Of a stretch of DNA of 64,000 nucleotides, positions 1-9,400 are shown one piece after another. Positions within the stretch are counted from its first letter, which is position 1. The number at the start of each line of letters is the position of its first letter. A program made the translations under genes and the position numbers. The notes under the pieces were generated by a model. That model was not told the origin of the DNA. It worked only from the letters and a program-made list of their open reading frames with translations, and did no database searches. The stretch lies in the NCBI GenBank assembly GCA_964565895.1, contig CAZMGT010000002.1, positions 62,001-126,000 of the forward strand. The letters run 5' to 3'. This stretch comes from CAZMGT01 sp964565895. Its GTDB lineage: Bacteria > Armatimonadota > Zipacnadia > UBA1398 > CAZMGT01.

Positions 1-395
1 GGAACGAAGCGCGCCTTGGGGATTCGCTCATACCACCCCTCGGCCTTTAGGCGCTCGGTAAGGTCAACGAAGCCGATGTCTTCCTTGCGACCGGTAAAGA
101 ACCGCCCGATGGAGCCGATCTCCACCTCGACCAAGTCCGGCGCGCCTACGCCGGCCAAAAACGCCGACATTAGCTTGTCGAAGGCCACCGTCCCGGGGAG
201 CAGCTGCAGGCGCACCGTGCACCCCGGGTGCTCGCGCTCAAATTCTTTCACCCGCGCGCTATATTCGTCGTAGTGCGTCTGCGCGAAAACCCAAAAGTCT
301 AGCGTGCTCGTCTCCTCAGGGCTGCGCAGGAGGGCAAGCGGCGCGGAGACTATCAGCGCAGCGATCATCGCCAGCGGGGCGCGGCCCAGGGGCAT
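1..395 (-). CDS. ABC transporter extracellular solute-binding protein, N-terminal part (cut by window edge)
   Basis: The minus strand is open from base 599 to the window edge. The chosen ATG (395-393) has a GGAG seven bases upstream. The translation starts with a hydrophobic segment (APLAMIAALIVSAPLALL), which looks like a signal anchor. It then reads LDFWVFAQTHYDEYSARVKEFEREHPG and continues through AFLAGVGAPDLVEVEIG, the pattern at the N-terminus of family 1 sugar-binding proteins of ABC importers. Such proteins capture an oligosaccharide or similar solute outside the membrane. The frame could begin further upstream, for example at GTG 491, but no good ribosome site is seen there. The C-terminal part and the permease genes would lie outside the window, so the substrate cannot be guessed. 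Confidence 0.7.
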   Translation of the reverse strand, partial: MPLGRAPLAMIAALIVSAPLALLRSPEETSTLDFWVFAQTHYDEYSARVKEFEREHPGCTVRLQLLPGTVAFDKLMSAFLAGVGAPDLVEVEIGSIGRFFTGRKEDIGFVDLTERLKAEGWYERIPKARFV

Positions 396-667
396 CTCGT
401 CGCTCCACTGCGCAAACCGCGCAAGCAGGCCTCTCTTAGCCACCGCGCTGCTGCCCAGCTCCGCCTTTTCTTCGGCCACTGCGCTCACCACCAGCCAGCG
501 AAAGTAGTTCGCGCAGGCGCGCAGCGCTCCCTTGATTCTCCGGCGGAGCAACCAGAGCAGCGCTACGGCGAGACAATTGCCTTCGTTCGGTGTCCGAAGC
601 TATGATTAACAGCGGCGGCGCGCAGCTAGCGCTCCGCCGCCGAGGGGCTCCGCGGCGGAGGGTGATT

Positions 668-1645
668 GTGGCTTTAGCAATGTCGCTGCGCATTTTTTCT
701 CTGCTAGCACTTATCGCGTTTTTCTTCGGTGTCGCCCACGCCCAGCCCGCCCCCGTTGCCGCGCCGCTTTCGGGAACGGTTGTCTCGGCGAAAACGAGCG
801 AGCCCATCGCCGGGGCAATGCTCCTTGTTTACCGCGCGTCGGGCACGGGCGAGGCGCCGCTGTGGCAGCAGCTACTGACCACCGACGAGCTGGGGCGCTA
901 TGAGCTTCCCTGCTTGCCCGAAGGCGAATATGGGGTAGGCGTTATCGCCCACGGTTACGCCCCGCAAAAAACCAGCTTTACGGTTGCCGGTGGCAAGCCC
1001 GTAGTCTTAGACTTCAAGCTTCAGCCGCTGGCCCACGTCTTGGGCCGCGCCGTGCGCTACGACGGCAAGCCGCTAAAAAGCAAATACATCAAATACGACG
1101 CCACCCAGCCCAATTCCCTCCGCTCCGGGGTAATCATGGTTCTCCGCGGCAGGACAACGGTGTTCGTCGACCCGATGACGGGCACCGCCGAGCTGGACGA
1201 CGAGGGGCGGTTCGTCATCCCGAACATCGTCCCTGAGCCGACGACGCTACTCCTGACGACGCGCGAGGACGGCGGGGCGTTGGTTAACGTGGACTTCGAG
1301 AAGCCGGGCGACGTGGACCTGGGAAAGGTCGTATTCAAGCCGTTCATTCGCATCACTGGCAAGGTGGTCAACGGCGAGACGGGCAAGCCCGTCCCGGGCG
1401 CCCGGGTGTTGTTGCGGCCGAAGAACGTCCACGGCTCTCTCTGGGAAGGTCAGACCTATTATCGCTATACGCAAACGAACTCCGAGGGGCGGTTTGCGTT
1501 TGCCAATGTTGTCCCCCACGAATATACGGTCTACGCCTACACGCGCAACGGCTCTAAGTTGCGCGGCTACTGCCAGCAGACTGAGTTCACGACGCCAGGG
1601 AAAGCCTACGACGTAACCGTTACCCTGTCGAAGAAGAAAGAGTGA
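668..1645 (+). CDS. Secreted carboxypeptidase-regulatory-like (CarboxypepD_reg) domain protein
   Basis: The protein is about 325 aa. GTG 668 is preceded at six bases by GGAGG; ATG 680 is an alternative that keeps the signal peptide (SLRIFSLLALIAFFFGVAHA). After the signal, at least two beta-sandwich repeats of carboxypeptidase-regulatory type are visible: LSGTVVSAKTSEPIAGAMLLV (about residues 35-110) and ITGKVVNGETGKPVPGARVLL (about 220-320). Both show the G-x-V-x-D/N-x-x-T/S-G-x-P-V/I-x-G-A hallmark. No catalytic residues are apparent, so it is probably a structural or binding protein on the cell surface. It overlaps the next gene at the stop (TGATG), so the two are probably co-translated. 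No specific substrate can be named. Confidence 0.75.
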   Translation: MALAMSLRIFSLLALIAFFFGVAHAQPAPVAAPLSGTVVSAKTSEPIAGAMLLVYRASGTGEAPLWQQLLTTDELGRYELPCLPEGEYGVGVIAHGYAPQKTSFTVAGGKPVVLDFKLQPLAHVLGRAVRYDGKPLKSKYIKYDATQPNSLRSGVIMVLRGRTTVFVDPMTGTAELDDEGRFVIPNIVPEPTTLLLTTREDGGALVNVDFEKPGDVDLGKVVFKPFIRITGKVVNGETGKPVPGARVLLRPKNVHGSLWEGQTYYRYTQTNSEGRFAFANVVPHEYTVYAYTRNGSKLRGYCQQTEFTTPGKAYDVTVTLSKKKE

Positions 1646-4600
1646 TGACGGCAAACGGCATTAAGCGACGATTGGCTCTCCTCGCAGCGGCAGCGTGGCT
1701 GTGCGCGCTGCTCGGCGCGGCGTTTGCCCAGGGGGGCACGGCATATCGCTTTCTCGAGCGGCGCGTGGGGCAGCGCCCGTTTGCTCTCGCCTGCCAGATA
1801 AGCGACCCGCAGACGTGGCCCGCGGAAAGCGGGGTGCGCATTGGGTTCGACTACGTTGACGACGAAAACCAGTGCTTTCTTTTGCTCATGGCCGGGCGGG
1901 CGGCGTTTTTCGAGGTCGTCGGCGGCCAAAAGCGACAGATCGGCTCCGTGGGCCTTCTTCCCCAGGGGCCGTTCCGGCTGGTGCTTAAGCGCAGCTCGTG
2001 GGAGGTTGCCGCTTATGCCGACGGCCGGCCGCTGTGCTTCGCTCGGCGCGACCTTGCCGCGGGCGAACGCGTGGGGGTGGCCGTCACGCCCAACGGGCCG
2101 CGGTGCGCCGTCGAGGCGCTTCAGCCCATCGAGCCTGTCTACTTCACCGATAGCTTCATGCGCAACCCGGACGAGCCCAACCCCTGGGAGCCCGTCGCCG
2201 GCGTGTGGACGGCCACCGGCCAGCGCGACCCGGAGATTACCCCGGCGCACAGCGCAAACCCGTTTATGTTCCGCGCGTTTCGCGCAAAGGACGGGCCGGC
2301 GCTCGTCGTCGCCGGAAGCTGGTATTGGCGCGACTACTGCGCGAGCGTTGCCGTGCGCCCGGATAAAGCGCGCGCGGTGGGCCTGTGCATTTACCTCCAG
2401 GACAAGCAAAACTGCCTGCTTTTCCGCTGGGCAAGTGCTATCGGCGAGGACGAAGCGCAGATCATCCGCCTCGCCGGCGGCGAGCAAACGCTGCTGGCGC
2501 GGGCGCGCGGCGGGTTCCTCCCCGGGCAGTGGTATCGCATTGGCCTGCGAGCAAGCGGCGGCCGCGTGCAAGCGCTTGTTGACGGCCGGGTAGTTTGCGA
2601 TGCGCGCGACGAGTGGTTCGGCCAGGGGAGGGTAGGGCTTTACGCCGAGGGCGAGGGCGTCTGCGCGCTGTTTGACGACCTATCCGTTGAGCCTTGGACG
2701 TGGTTCGGCGACGACTTTTCCCAAACCGAGCGCGGCGGCTGGCGCGACTTCGCCGGCGGGTGGGAAACCGACAGCTCAGCGGGGCGTAGAGTTCTGCGCG
2801 AGGGCGGCCCCAGCTACACGGTAATCGGCGCGCGCCCGTGGGACAACCTTACCGTCTCGGCCACCGTCTTCCGCCCGGGGCGCGCGGTCGCCGGGCTGTG
2901 CGCGGCGTGGGAGGACGAGAAGAACCACGTCGACCTGCGCTGGGCGGGCAAGAGCTTAAAGCTCATAAGAGTGCGCGAGGGAGAGGAGACGGTCCTTGCC
3001 TCCGCGCCCCCGCCCATGCGCGAGGCGCACACCGCGCGCCTCGCCTTGCAGTGCGACGAAGGATACTGGCAGGGGTATTTCAACGGAAAGCTCGTTCTCC
3101 GGGGTATCGACCGCTTCCCCACCGCGGGCAAGGTCGGGGTATACGGCCAGAGCGCCGGTGTTGCGTGCAGCGCGTTCGATGTAACCTTCCGCGACCGCGC
3201 GACGCTGGACTATGCCGTAGGCGAGGAGCCGCGCCTGCCCGAGATCTTCCAGGACGATGAGATAATGGATGCCTGGGCGGCAAAGGCCTCGGAGTGGAAA
3301 AAGCAACAGGGCGGCTTCTTCCGGCACGAGGGCGACTTATTCGTCGACCCGTTCATTAGCTTCCCCGCGCCAGACACCGACAAACCGTGGGCGATGACCG
3401 CGGTCATCCGAGCGACCGACGGAGCAAACTCCGGCTATGCGCTAGCCTTGCGCGGCGACGGGAAGGGAAAGGTTAGCTGGACGCTTACCCGCGCGGGCGA
3501 GCCGGTGGCCGCGGAAGGGCCGCGCGAGCTGACCGTCGAGGGGGGCGAGGAGCTTACCCTGGAGCAGCGGGGGCACCTCATCGTCGCACGCGCCGGCGGC
3601 GTGCCGTTTGCCATCTTCCGCGATCCCCAGCCCCTGCGCGGGACGCAGGTGTGCCTCGCCCCCTCGCAGGCGGGGATCGAGTGGTCCACCGTGTCCGTGG
3701 GATGCAAGGGGCTGCTCGACGAGAAGTTTACTGGGGCGCCCGTCGCCTGGTGGGCGCACAGCGGAACATGGGATGTCACCCAGCGCTGGACGTGCCAGCC
3801 GCAGTGGTCGTTCTTCGGCGGCCACGGGTCGCTTACCCCGACGCTCTGGAGCAAGGCCTCGTTCGGGGGCGACTTTACCGTGGAGGGGTTCCTCGCCACG
3901 CCGATGGACATCGTCCGCAGCGAGCGCAGCCCCGCCGACCTAAACGTTACCGTGTGCGGCAACGGAGCGGATGTGTGCACAGGCTATACGTTCGTCTTTG
4001 CCGGCTGGGGCAAGAAAAAGAACGCTCTTTATCGCAACGGCGAGAAAATCGCCGAGCAGCCATATCGCCGCGACCTGTGGGCGAATATCGACGTCCACCA
4101 GGATTGGTTTCACATTCGCATCGAGCGCCGAGGGGCGCGGCTTGTCGTCTTTGTGGAAGGGCAAAAGCTGTTCCAGTATGATGATCCGGAGCCTCTCCCC
4201 GGCGGCCACGTAGCGTTTTGGACGTATAACGGCGCGATACAACTGGCCCGCGTGCGCGTGTGGTATGAGCGGCCGGGGCCGACGGACTACGCGCCGACGG
4301 TCGCTGCCCTGCGCCGCGCAGCGCTAGTCGGGCTCCGCCCAAGCGCCCCGCCCGAGAAGAGCGAGGGGCTGAGCAACGACTTCGAACGGTCGCTGGGCGA
4401 CTTTGGCATCGCGAGCAAGCTCGACGGCGCCGTGGCGCTTCTCGACGACGGCGAGCCGTTTGAGGGCAAGCGCTGCTTAAAGGTGTGGAACGCGACGAGC
4501 GGCGGCTACTTTACGTTGCGCGCCGTGCGCCACCGCTTCGACGCGCAGAAATATCCCAAGCTGCGCTTTGCCTATCGCCTTTCGCCGCGGGTGCGGGTGA

Positions 4601-4899
4601 ATCTCTACGCGAAGATAAACGGCCGATGGTATGACATTGGATTTGCCGGGCCGCCGGGGCGGCTGGGGGCGATCGCCGACGTCGTCGCCGACGGCAAGTG
4701 GCATGTGGCGGAGTTCGATCTGCTCGCGGCCCTGCGCCAGGCGCGCGCAAAAAGCACCGAGGTTGAGGAGCTGGCGTTTGCCGCGCCGGACATGGAAGCG
4801 CGCATGGGGCTGACCGCCAACCCGTTGGGCGCAACGTACTACCTCGACGACTTTCGCCTCGAGCCGGCGCAGGGGCCGGAGGAAACTTCCGCGGGCTAG
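1645..4899 (+). CDS. Giant secreted protein made of repeated lectin-like (concanavalin A-fold) modules
   Basis: About 1084 aa, with a signal peptide near residues 8-29 (RLALLAAAAWLCALLGAAFA). The body repeats one pattern three or four times: an F-x-D/R-F-x-R or DDFS start, W-x-x-x-x-G-x-W, GLC(I/A)YxxxxN(C/H)xLxxRW, xLxxGExTVLA, W(Y/H)xxxLxxxxGxxxxxxDGxxV, and G(R/K)VGLYxxGxGVxAxFDDxxV. This is the signature of LamG-like or 3-keto-disaccharide-hydrolase-like (DUF1080) jelly-roll domains. The last 150 residues (KYPKLRFAYRLSPRVRVNLY to YYLDDFRLEP) look like a galactose-binding-type module. No enzymatic residues are evident, so glycan binding is the best guess. It is translationally coupled to the upstream gene; GTG 1642 is an alternative start. 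Confidence 0.7.
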   Translation: MTANGIKRRLALLAAAAWLCALLGAAFAQGGTAYRFLERRVGQRPFALACQISDPQTWPAESGVRIGFDYVDDENQCFLLLMAGRAAFFEVVGGQKRQIGSVGLLPQGPFRLVLKRSSWEVAAYADGRPLCFARRDLAAGERVGVAVTPNGPRCAVEALQPIEPVYFTDSFMRNPDEPNPWEPVAGVWTATGQRDPEITPAHSANPFMFRAFRAKDGPALVVAGSWYWRDYCASVAVRPDKARAVGLCIYLQDKQNCLLFRWASAIGEDEAQIIRLAGGEQTLLARARGGFLPGQWYRIGLRASGGRVQALVDGRVVCDARDEWFGQGRVGLYAEGEGVCALFDDLSVEPWTWFGDDFSQTERGGWRDFAGGWETDSSAGRRVLREGGPSYTVIGARPWDNLTVSATVFRPGRAVAGLCAAWEDEKNHVDLRWAGKSLKLIRVREGEETVLASAPPPMREAHTARLALQCDEGYWQGYFNGKLVLRGIDRFPTAGKVGVYGQSAGVACSAFDVTFRDRATLDYAVGEEPRLPEIFQDDEIMDAWAAKASEWKKQQGGFFRHEGDLFVDPFISFPAPDTDKPWAMTAVIRATDGANSGYALALRGDGKGKVSWTLTRAGEPVAAEGPRELTVEGGEELTLEQRGHLIVARAGGVPFAIFRDPQPLRGTQVCLAPSQAGIEWSTVSVGCKGLLDEKFTGAPVAWWAHSGTWDVTQRWTCQPQWSFFGGHGSLTPTLWSKASFGGDFTVEGFLATPMDIVRSERSPADLNVTVCGNGADVCTGYTFVFAGWGKKKNALYRNGEKIAEQPYRRDLWANIDVHQDWFHIRIERRGARLVVFVEGQKLFQYDDPEPLPGGHVAFWTYNGAIQLARVRVWYERPGPTDYAPTVAALRRAALVGLRPSAPPEKSEGLSNDFERSLGDFGIASKLDGAVALLDDGEPFEGKRCLKVWNATSGGYFTLRAVRHRFDAQKYPKLRFAYRLSPRVRVNLYAKINGRWYDIGFAGPPGRLGAIADVVADGKWHVAEFDLLAALRQARAKSTEVEELAFAAPDMEARMGLTANPLGATYYLDDFRLEPAQGPEETSAG

Positions 4900-4995
4900 C
4901 TTTGCGCGGCAAGCGCCGGCGCAAAAGGTGTTCTCTCTTCCCCGCCGAACATCGTGTGCAGCAGCAGAGCGCACTTTCTTAGCGGAGGGCGGACG

Positions 4996-6447
4996 ATGAA
5001 GGTTATCTACCTCATGGCGGATACATTCCGGCGCGACCATTTGGGTGTATACGGTAACAAGTGGATTCACACGCCAAACCTGGACAAGCTTGCCGAGCAC
5101 GCCGCGGTGTTCGACCGCGCATATATCGGCTCGTTTCCCACCGTCCCCAACAGACGCGACACCCTGCTCGGGCGCGGCGACCGCGGCGTGCCGTTTAACC
5201 GCTGGAAGATCATCGAGCGCGACGAGGTCACCCTTCCCGAGCGCCTGGCGGAGAAAAAAATCCCCTCCATGCTCATTACCGACACGCAAAACAACGTTAC
5301 CGGCGGAATGAACATGTTCAAGGGCTATACCGCGTGGTACGTCAACCGCGGGCAAGAGGGCGACCCGTGCTGGCTCGACGAGAACGTCCCCCTGGAGTTC
5401 CCCGTGCCCCATCATCTCATCCGCTACACCGCCGAGCGCTGGCACCAGGTGCTCATTAACCGTGCCTATCGCCGCGTAGAGACGGATTGGTTTGCCCCGG
5501 GAACGTACTCCGTGGCCATTGACTGGATCCAGCGCAACTACAAACGCAAGGACTTTTTCCTGTGGATCGACACGTTCGACCCCCACGAGCCCTGGGACCC
5601 CCCGCAGCATTACATTGACCTTTACGACCCAGGCTATCGCGGGCGGGTGTTCGAGGCGCCCACCTATGGCCTGCGCAAGAAGCTGGGGATTACCGACCGC
5701 GAGCTTAAGCACATCCGCGCGCGCTACGCCGCCGAGGTGACCATGGTGGACACATGGATCGGCGAGTTCCTGCGCACGCTGGAGCGCCTGGGCATTTACG
5801 AGGAAACAATGATTATCTTCACCAGCGACCACGGGACGATGTTCGACTATCCCGGCGAAAACGGGCGCATTCAAAAGCCGACCACGGTGGGCGCGGATGG
5901 CATGTGCATGTCCGCCGGCCGGCCGATGAAGCAGCCCGTGCAGGAGTTCCCCATTGCCGAAAGCGTGGCCCGCATCCCCCTGCTTATTAAGCTGCCGAAC
6001 ATGCGCCGCAGCGTGCGCATCCCGGCCATCGTCCAGCCGTGGGACGTCTCGGCAACGATTCTCGACGCGTTCGGCATCCCCACGCCGCCGGAGTATATCG
6101 GCCAGTCGCTTCTTCCGGTAATCGAGGGCAAGCAAAAACGCATTCGCGACGTGGCCATCGTGGGGACAAACAACCTTGCCCAGGCAATGACCCCGCGCTG
6201 GCGGCTCTCGCTCTGGCGCAGCGGCAAAGCCCCAATGCTTACCGACCTGCAAAACGACCGCTCGGCGAGCAAAAACGTCCTCGCCAAACACCAGGCGGTG
6301 GCCCGCCGACTGTATCGGCGCATTGTGCAGTTCATGAAGCTGATGGACATCTCCGACGAATACATTGCCGCGTATACCTCCGAGCCTGCGGAGCAGCCCG
6401 GGGGAGTGAACTGGTTTGGCGGGCCGCGCGTGGAAGGGGGCGAATAG
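4996..6447 (+). CDS. Sulfatase / alkaline-phosphatase-superfamily hydrolase with Thr at the nucleophile position
   Basis: About 483 aa. ATG 4996 has a strong GGAGGG upstream. The N-terminus (YLMADTFRRDHLGVYGN, then TPNLDKLAEHAAVFDRAY) is the sulfatase core with metal-binding Asp9 and Asp14. The active-site motif normally C/S-x-P-x-R, which is converted to formylglycine, reads T49-V-P-N-R53 here. The second metal site FTSDHG is near residue 275. No signal peptide is seen, so it is either cytoplasmic or exported by another route. The family hydrolyses sulfate or phosphate esters and related bonds. Thr nucleophiles occur in other members of the superfamily (nucleotide pyrophosphatases, phosphopentomutase), so sulfatase activity should not be assumed. 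It sits between genes for secreted glycan-binding-like proteins, which suggests a role in glycan processing. Confidence 0.85.
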   Translation: MKVIYLMADTFRRDHLGVYGNKWIHTPNLDKLAEHAAVFDRAYIGSFPTVPNRRDTLLGRGDRGVPFNRWKIIERDEVTLPERLAEKKIPSMLITDTQNNVTGGMNMFKGYTAWYVNRGQEGDPCWLDENVPLEFPVPHHLIRYTAERWHQVLINRAYRRVETDWFAPGTYSVAIDWIQRNYKRKDFFLWIDTFDPHEPWDPPQHYIDLYDPGYRGRVFEAPTYGLRKKLGITDRELKHIRARYAAEVTMVDTWIGEFLRTLERLGIYEETMIIFTSDHGTMFDYPGENGRIQKPTTVGADGMCMSAGRPMKQPVQEFPIAESVARIPLLIKLPNMRRSVRIPAIVQPWDVSATILDAFGIPTPPEYIGQSLLPVIEGKQKRIRDVAIVGTNNLAQAMTPRWRLSLWRSGKAPMLTDLQNDRSASKNVLAKHQAVARRLYRRIVQFMKLMDISDEYIAAYTSEPAEQPGGVNWFGGPRVEGGE

Positions 6448-6495
6448 CGCCACCCGCGTGAGCCACACGCCGCGCACATTTAGGGGAGGGCCGCC

Positions 6496-9400
6496 ATGAA
6501 ACAAACGCCTTTCGCCGCAACTTTCGCCCTGTTCGCCACGCTAGTCGCCTCCGCGCAAACGTTCGCCGCGGATTGGCCGACGTATCGCCACGATGCTGCG
6601 CGCAGCGGGATAACCGCGGAGCAGCCGCCGCTTCCTCTGCGCCAGTGCTGGGCATATACCCCGCGGCACGGGCCCCAGCCGGCATGGCCCGAGCCGGGCA
6701 AGGAGCCCAACCGGCTGGACTTCGACTATGCCTTCCAAGTCGCCGTTGCCCAGGGCCTGGTGCTCTTCGGCTCCTCGGCCGACGGAAAGGTCTACGCTCT
6801 GGATGCGGCCACGGGCGCCGAGCGCTGGAGCTTTTTTACCAACGCCCCCGTGCGCTTTGCCCCGACGGTATACCAGGGCAGGGTCTACGTCGCCTCGGAC
6901 GATGGCTGGCTCTATTGCCTGGCTGCCGCAGACGGCAAGTTGCTCTGGAAGTTCCGCGGAGCGCCGCGCGCGGAGATGCTCCTGGGCAATGGAAGGATGA
7001 TCTCGCGCTGGCCCCTGCGCTGCGGGGTGTGTATCGTCGACGGTGTGGCTTACTTTGCTGCGGGAATGTGGCCCTCGGAAGGCGTGATTATCTACGCTCT
7101 GGACGCTGAGCGGGGGACGGTGCTCTGGAAAAACGACAGCGCAAGCTCCATGTATATGAAGCTTCCGCACACCGGCGCGGAGGCCATCGCCGGCGTCGCT
7201 CCCCAGGGCTATATCCTCGCCTCGCAGGACCTCTTGTTCATCCCCACCGGGCGCAGCGTTCCCGCGGGGTTTAGCAGAACGACCGGCCGGCTGCTGCACT
7301 ATCGCGCCGCGGAGAACAAGTTCAACGGTGGGACGTGGGCCACGGCGTGGGGGACGCTTGTCTTCGGCCAGCAGCACGTGCACGGGCCGGACATCGACGT
7401 CTGGCTTGGCGAGCGCGCCCCGGGGCGCAGCGACGGCCTGGTCGCCTGGGATGGGCGCACCGGCGCCGCCCTGCTTAAGCTCAACGGCAAGCACCTGCTC
7501 GTAGCAACCGCGGACACGCTTTACACCGCGGGGGCGGACGGCCTAAGCGCGCTTGGCGTAGACCTGCGCGCCGTTGCCGCGGGGGGCAAGGCGACGCCCA
7601 AGAAAAAGTGGCAGGCGCCCGCGCGGCGCATATATTCGCTCATCCTCGCAGGCAAGCTGCTCATCGCGGGAGCCAACGGCGAGGTTTTCGCCACAGACGC
7701 GCAGACGGGCAAAAAGCTCTGGTCGGCGCAGGTCCCGGGCGAAGCGCGCGGGCTGGCCGTTGCCGACGGCCGGCTATTTGTGAGCTTGGACACGGGGCAA
7801 ATCATCTGCTTCGCCCGGCAGCCGGTGGCGCCCGCCGCACAACCCAGCCCGCCCAAGCCCTCGCCCGCGCCGGCGCAGGCCGCCCTGGCTAGGGAAATTA
7901 TCGCCGACTGCGGCATTAGCCAAGGCTACTGCCTCGTCGCCGGAGGCAACGCCGCGCAGCTTGCCCTTGCCCTGGCGACGCTGGAAGGCGCGCGGCTCGA
8001 CATCTACTGCTTCGTTCCCAACGCCCAGCAGGCGGCCGCGGCGCGCGAGCTTCTCGATGCCGCCGGCGTATATGGCGTGCGCGCGACAGTGCACGAGGCG
8101 GCGAGCGCGAGCGCAGGCAGCGGCGGCGGCTTCCTAAGCGACCTCCCCTATGCCAGCTTTTTCGCGGATCTTGTCATTGTCGACGGCGCGGCGATCACCA
8201 ATCGCGCGGCCGCGGCGGAGATCTACCGCGTGCTGCGCCCGTGCGGGGGCGTGGCCTATGTTGTGGGCCAGGGAGCGGAGCAAGCGCGTCGGCTGCTTGC
8301 CCAGGCCGGCGTGCCGCCCGCGGAGGTTAACCCTTGGCGCGGGGGGATAAAGCTCGTGCGCGGGCCGCTGCCCGGCGCGGGCGACTGGACGCACCAGTTT
8401 GCCGATGCCGGGCGCTCCGGTTGCGCCTCGGACAAGCTCGTCCGCTGGCCGCTGCGGCTGCTTTGGTTTGGCGGGCCGGGCCCCGCGCGGATGATGAGCA
8501 GGCACTGGAAGTCTCCCGCGCCGATCTCCACCAACGGCCGGCTGTTCATCCTCGCCCAAAACTCGGTTATCGCCGTAAACGCCTATAACGGGCGCGAGCT
8601 GTGGTCCGTGCCCATCCCCAACGTGGGGATAAAGTTCGCCCAGGCCTCGGGGAGCAACATTTGCGCCGACTCAGACAGCGTTTACGTGAGCACGGGTAGC
8701 ATTTGCCTGCAGCTCGACGCGAGAACGGGGCGGCAGAGGCGCATCTTTCGCTTCCCCGTAAAAACCGAGCAGCTCTCGCTCGCCCAACAGCAAACGTTTG
8801 AGCTGCAGGCAAACGCGCAAAACTCGGGCACGATAACCCTAGAGCGCGCGCAGGAGGGCCTGCGCCTAACCTTGCGCACGCGCGACGCAAAGGTCACCGC
8901 GGCCGATGGTTGGGAGCTGTTTTTCGACTTCCGCCAAGAGGCGCAGCGCGGAGGGCTGTATAGCGCCGGCGCGGCGCACATCGTGGTTACCCCGGCGCCC
9001 GGCGCAGGCAAGCCCGCAGCGTGGGCCCCAGGGCCGGCGCACTTTCCGCCGAAGTATATCGACCGCCGCGGCCATCCCGAGGCTCCGCGCATCGCCCCTC
9101 CCCCTTGCCCCAAGCTAACGCTCTCCGGCAGGCGCGTTGCTGGGGGAACAGAGGTTAGCTTGCTCATTCCATGGAGCGAGGTCGCGCGCGTGGCGGGCGC
9201 CGTGCCCGAAAGCTTTGGCTTTGCCGCGGTGCTTAACTGCTCCGACGACGGCCAGCGGGTAACGCGGCGCGTATATAAGTTCGCCCGCCCGGACAGCTAT
9301 CGGCTCACCGACGGCTGGGCGACGATCTATCTCTCGCGGCAAGCAGCCCCCGCCGGCGACGAGCGGCTGCTCGCCCCAGAAGCCGTGCGCGGGCGCATTT

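Noticed and set aside
4477..6504. 675-codon open frame on the minus strand across the sulfatase gene
   Set aside because: It is antisense to a gene with clear family motifs; long antisense frames are expected in GC-rich DNA.
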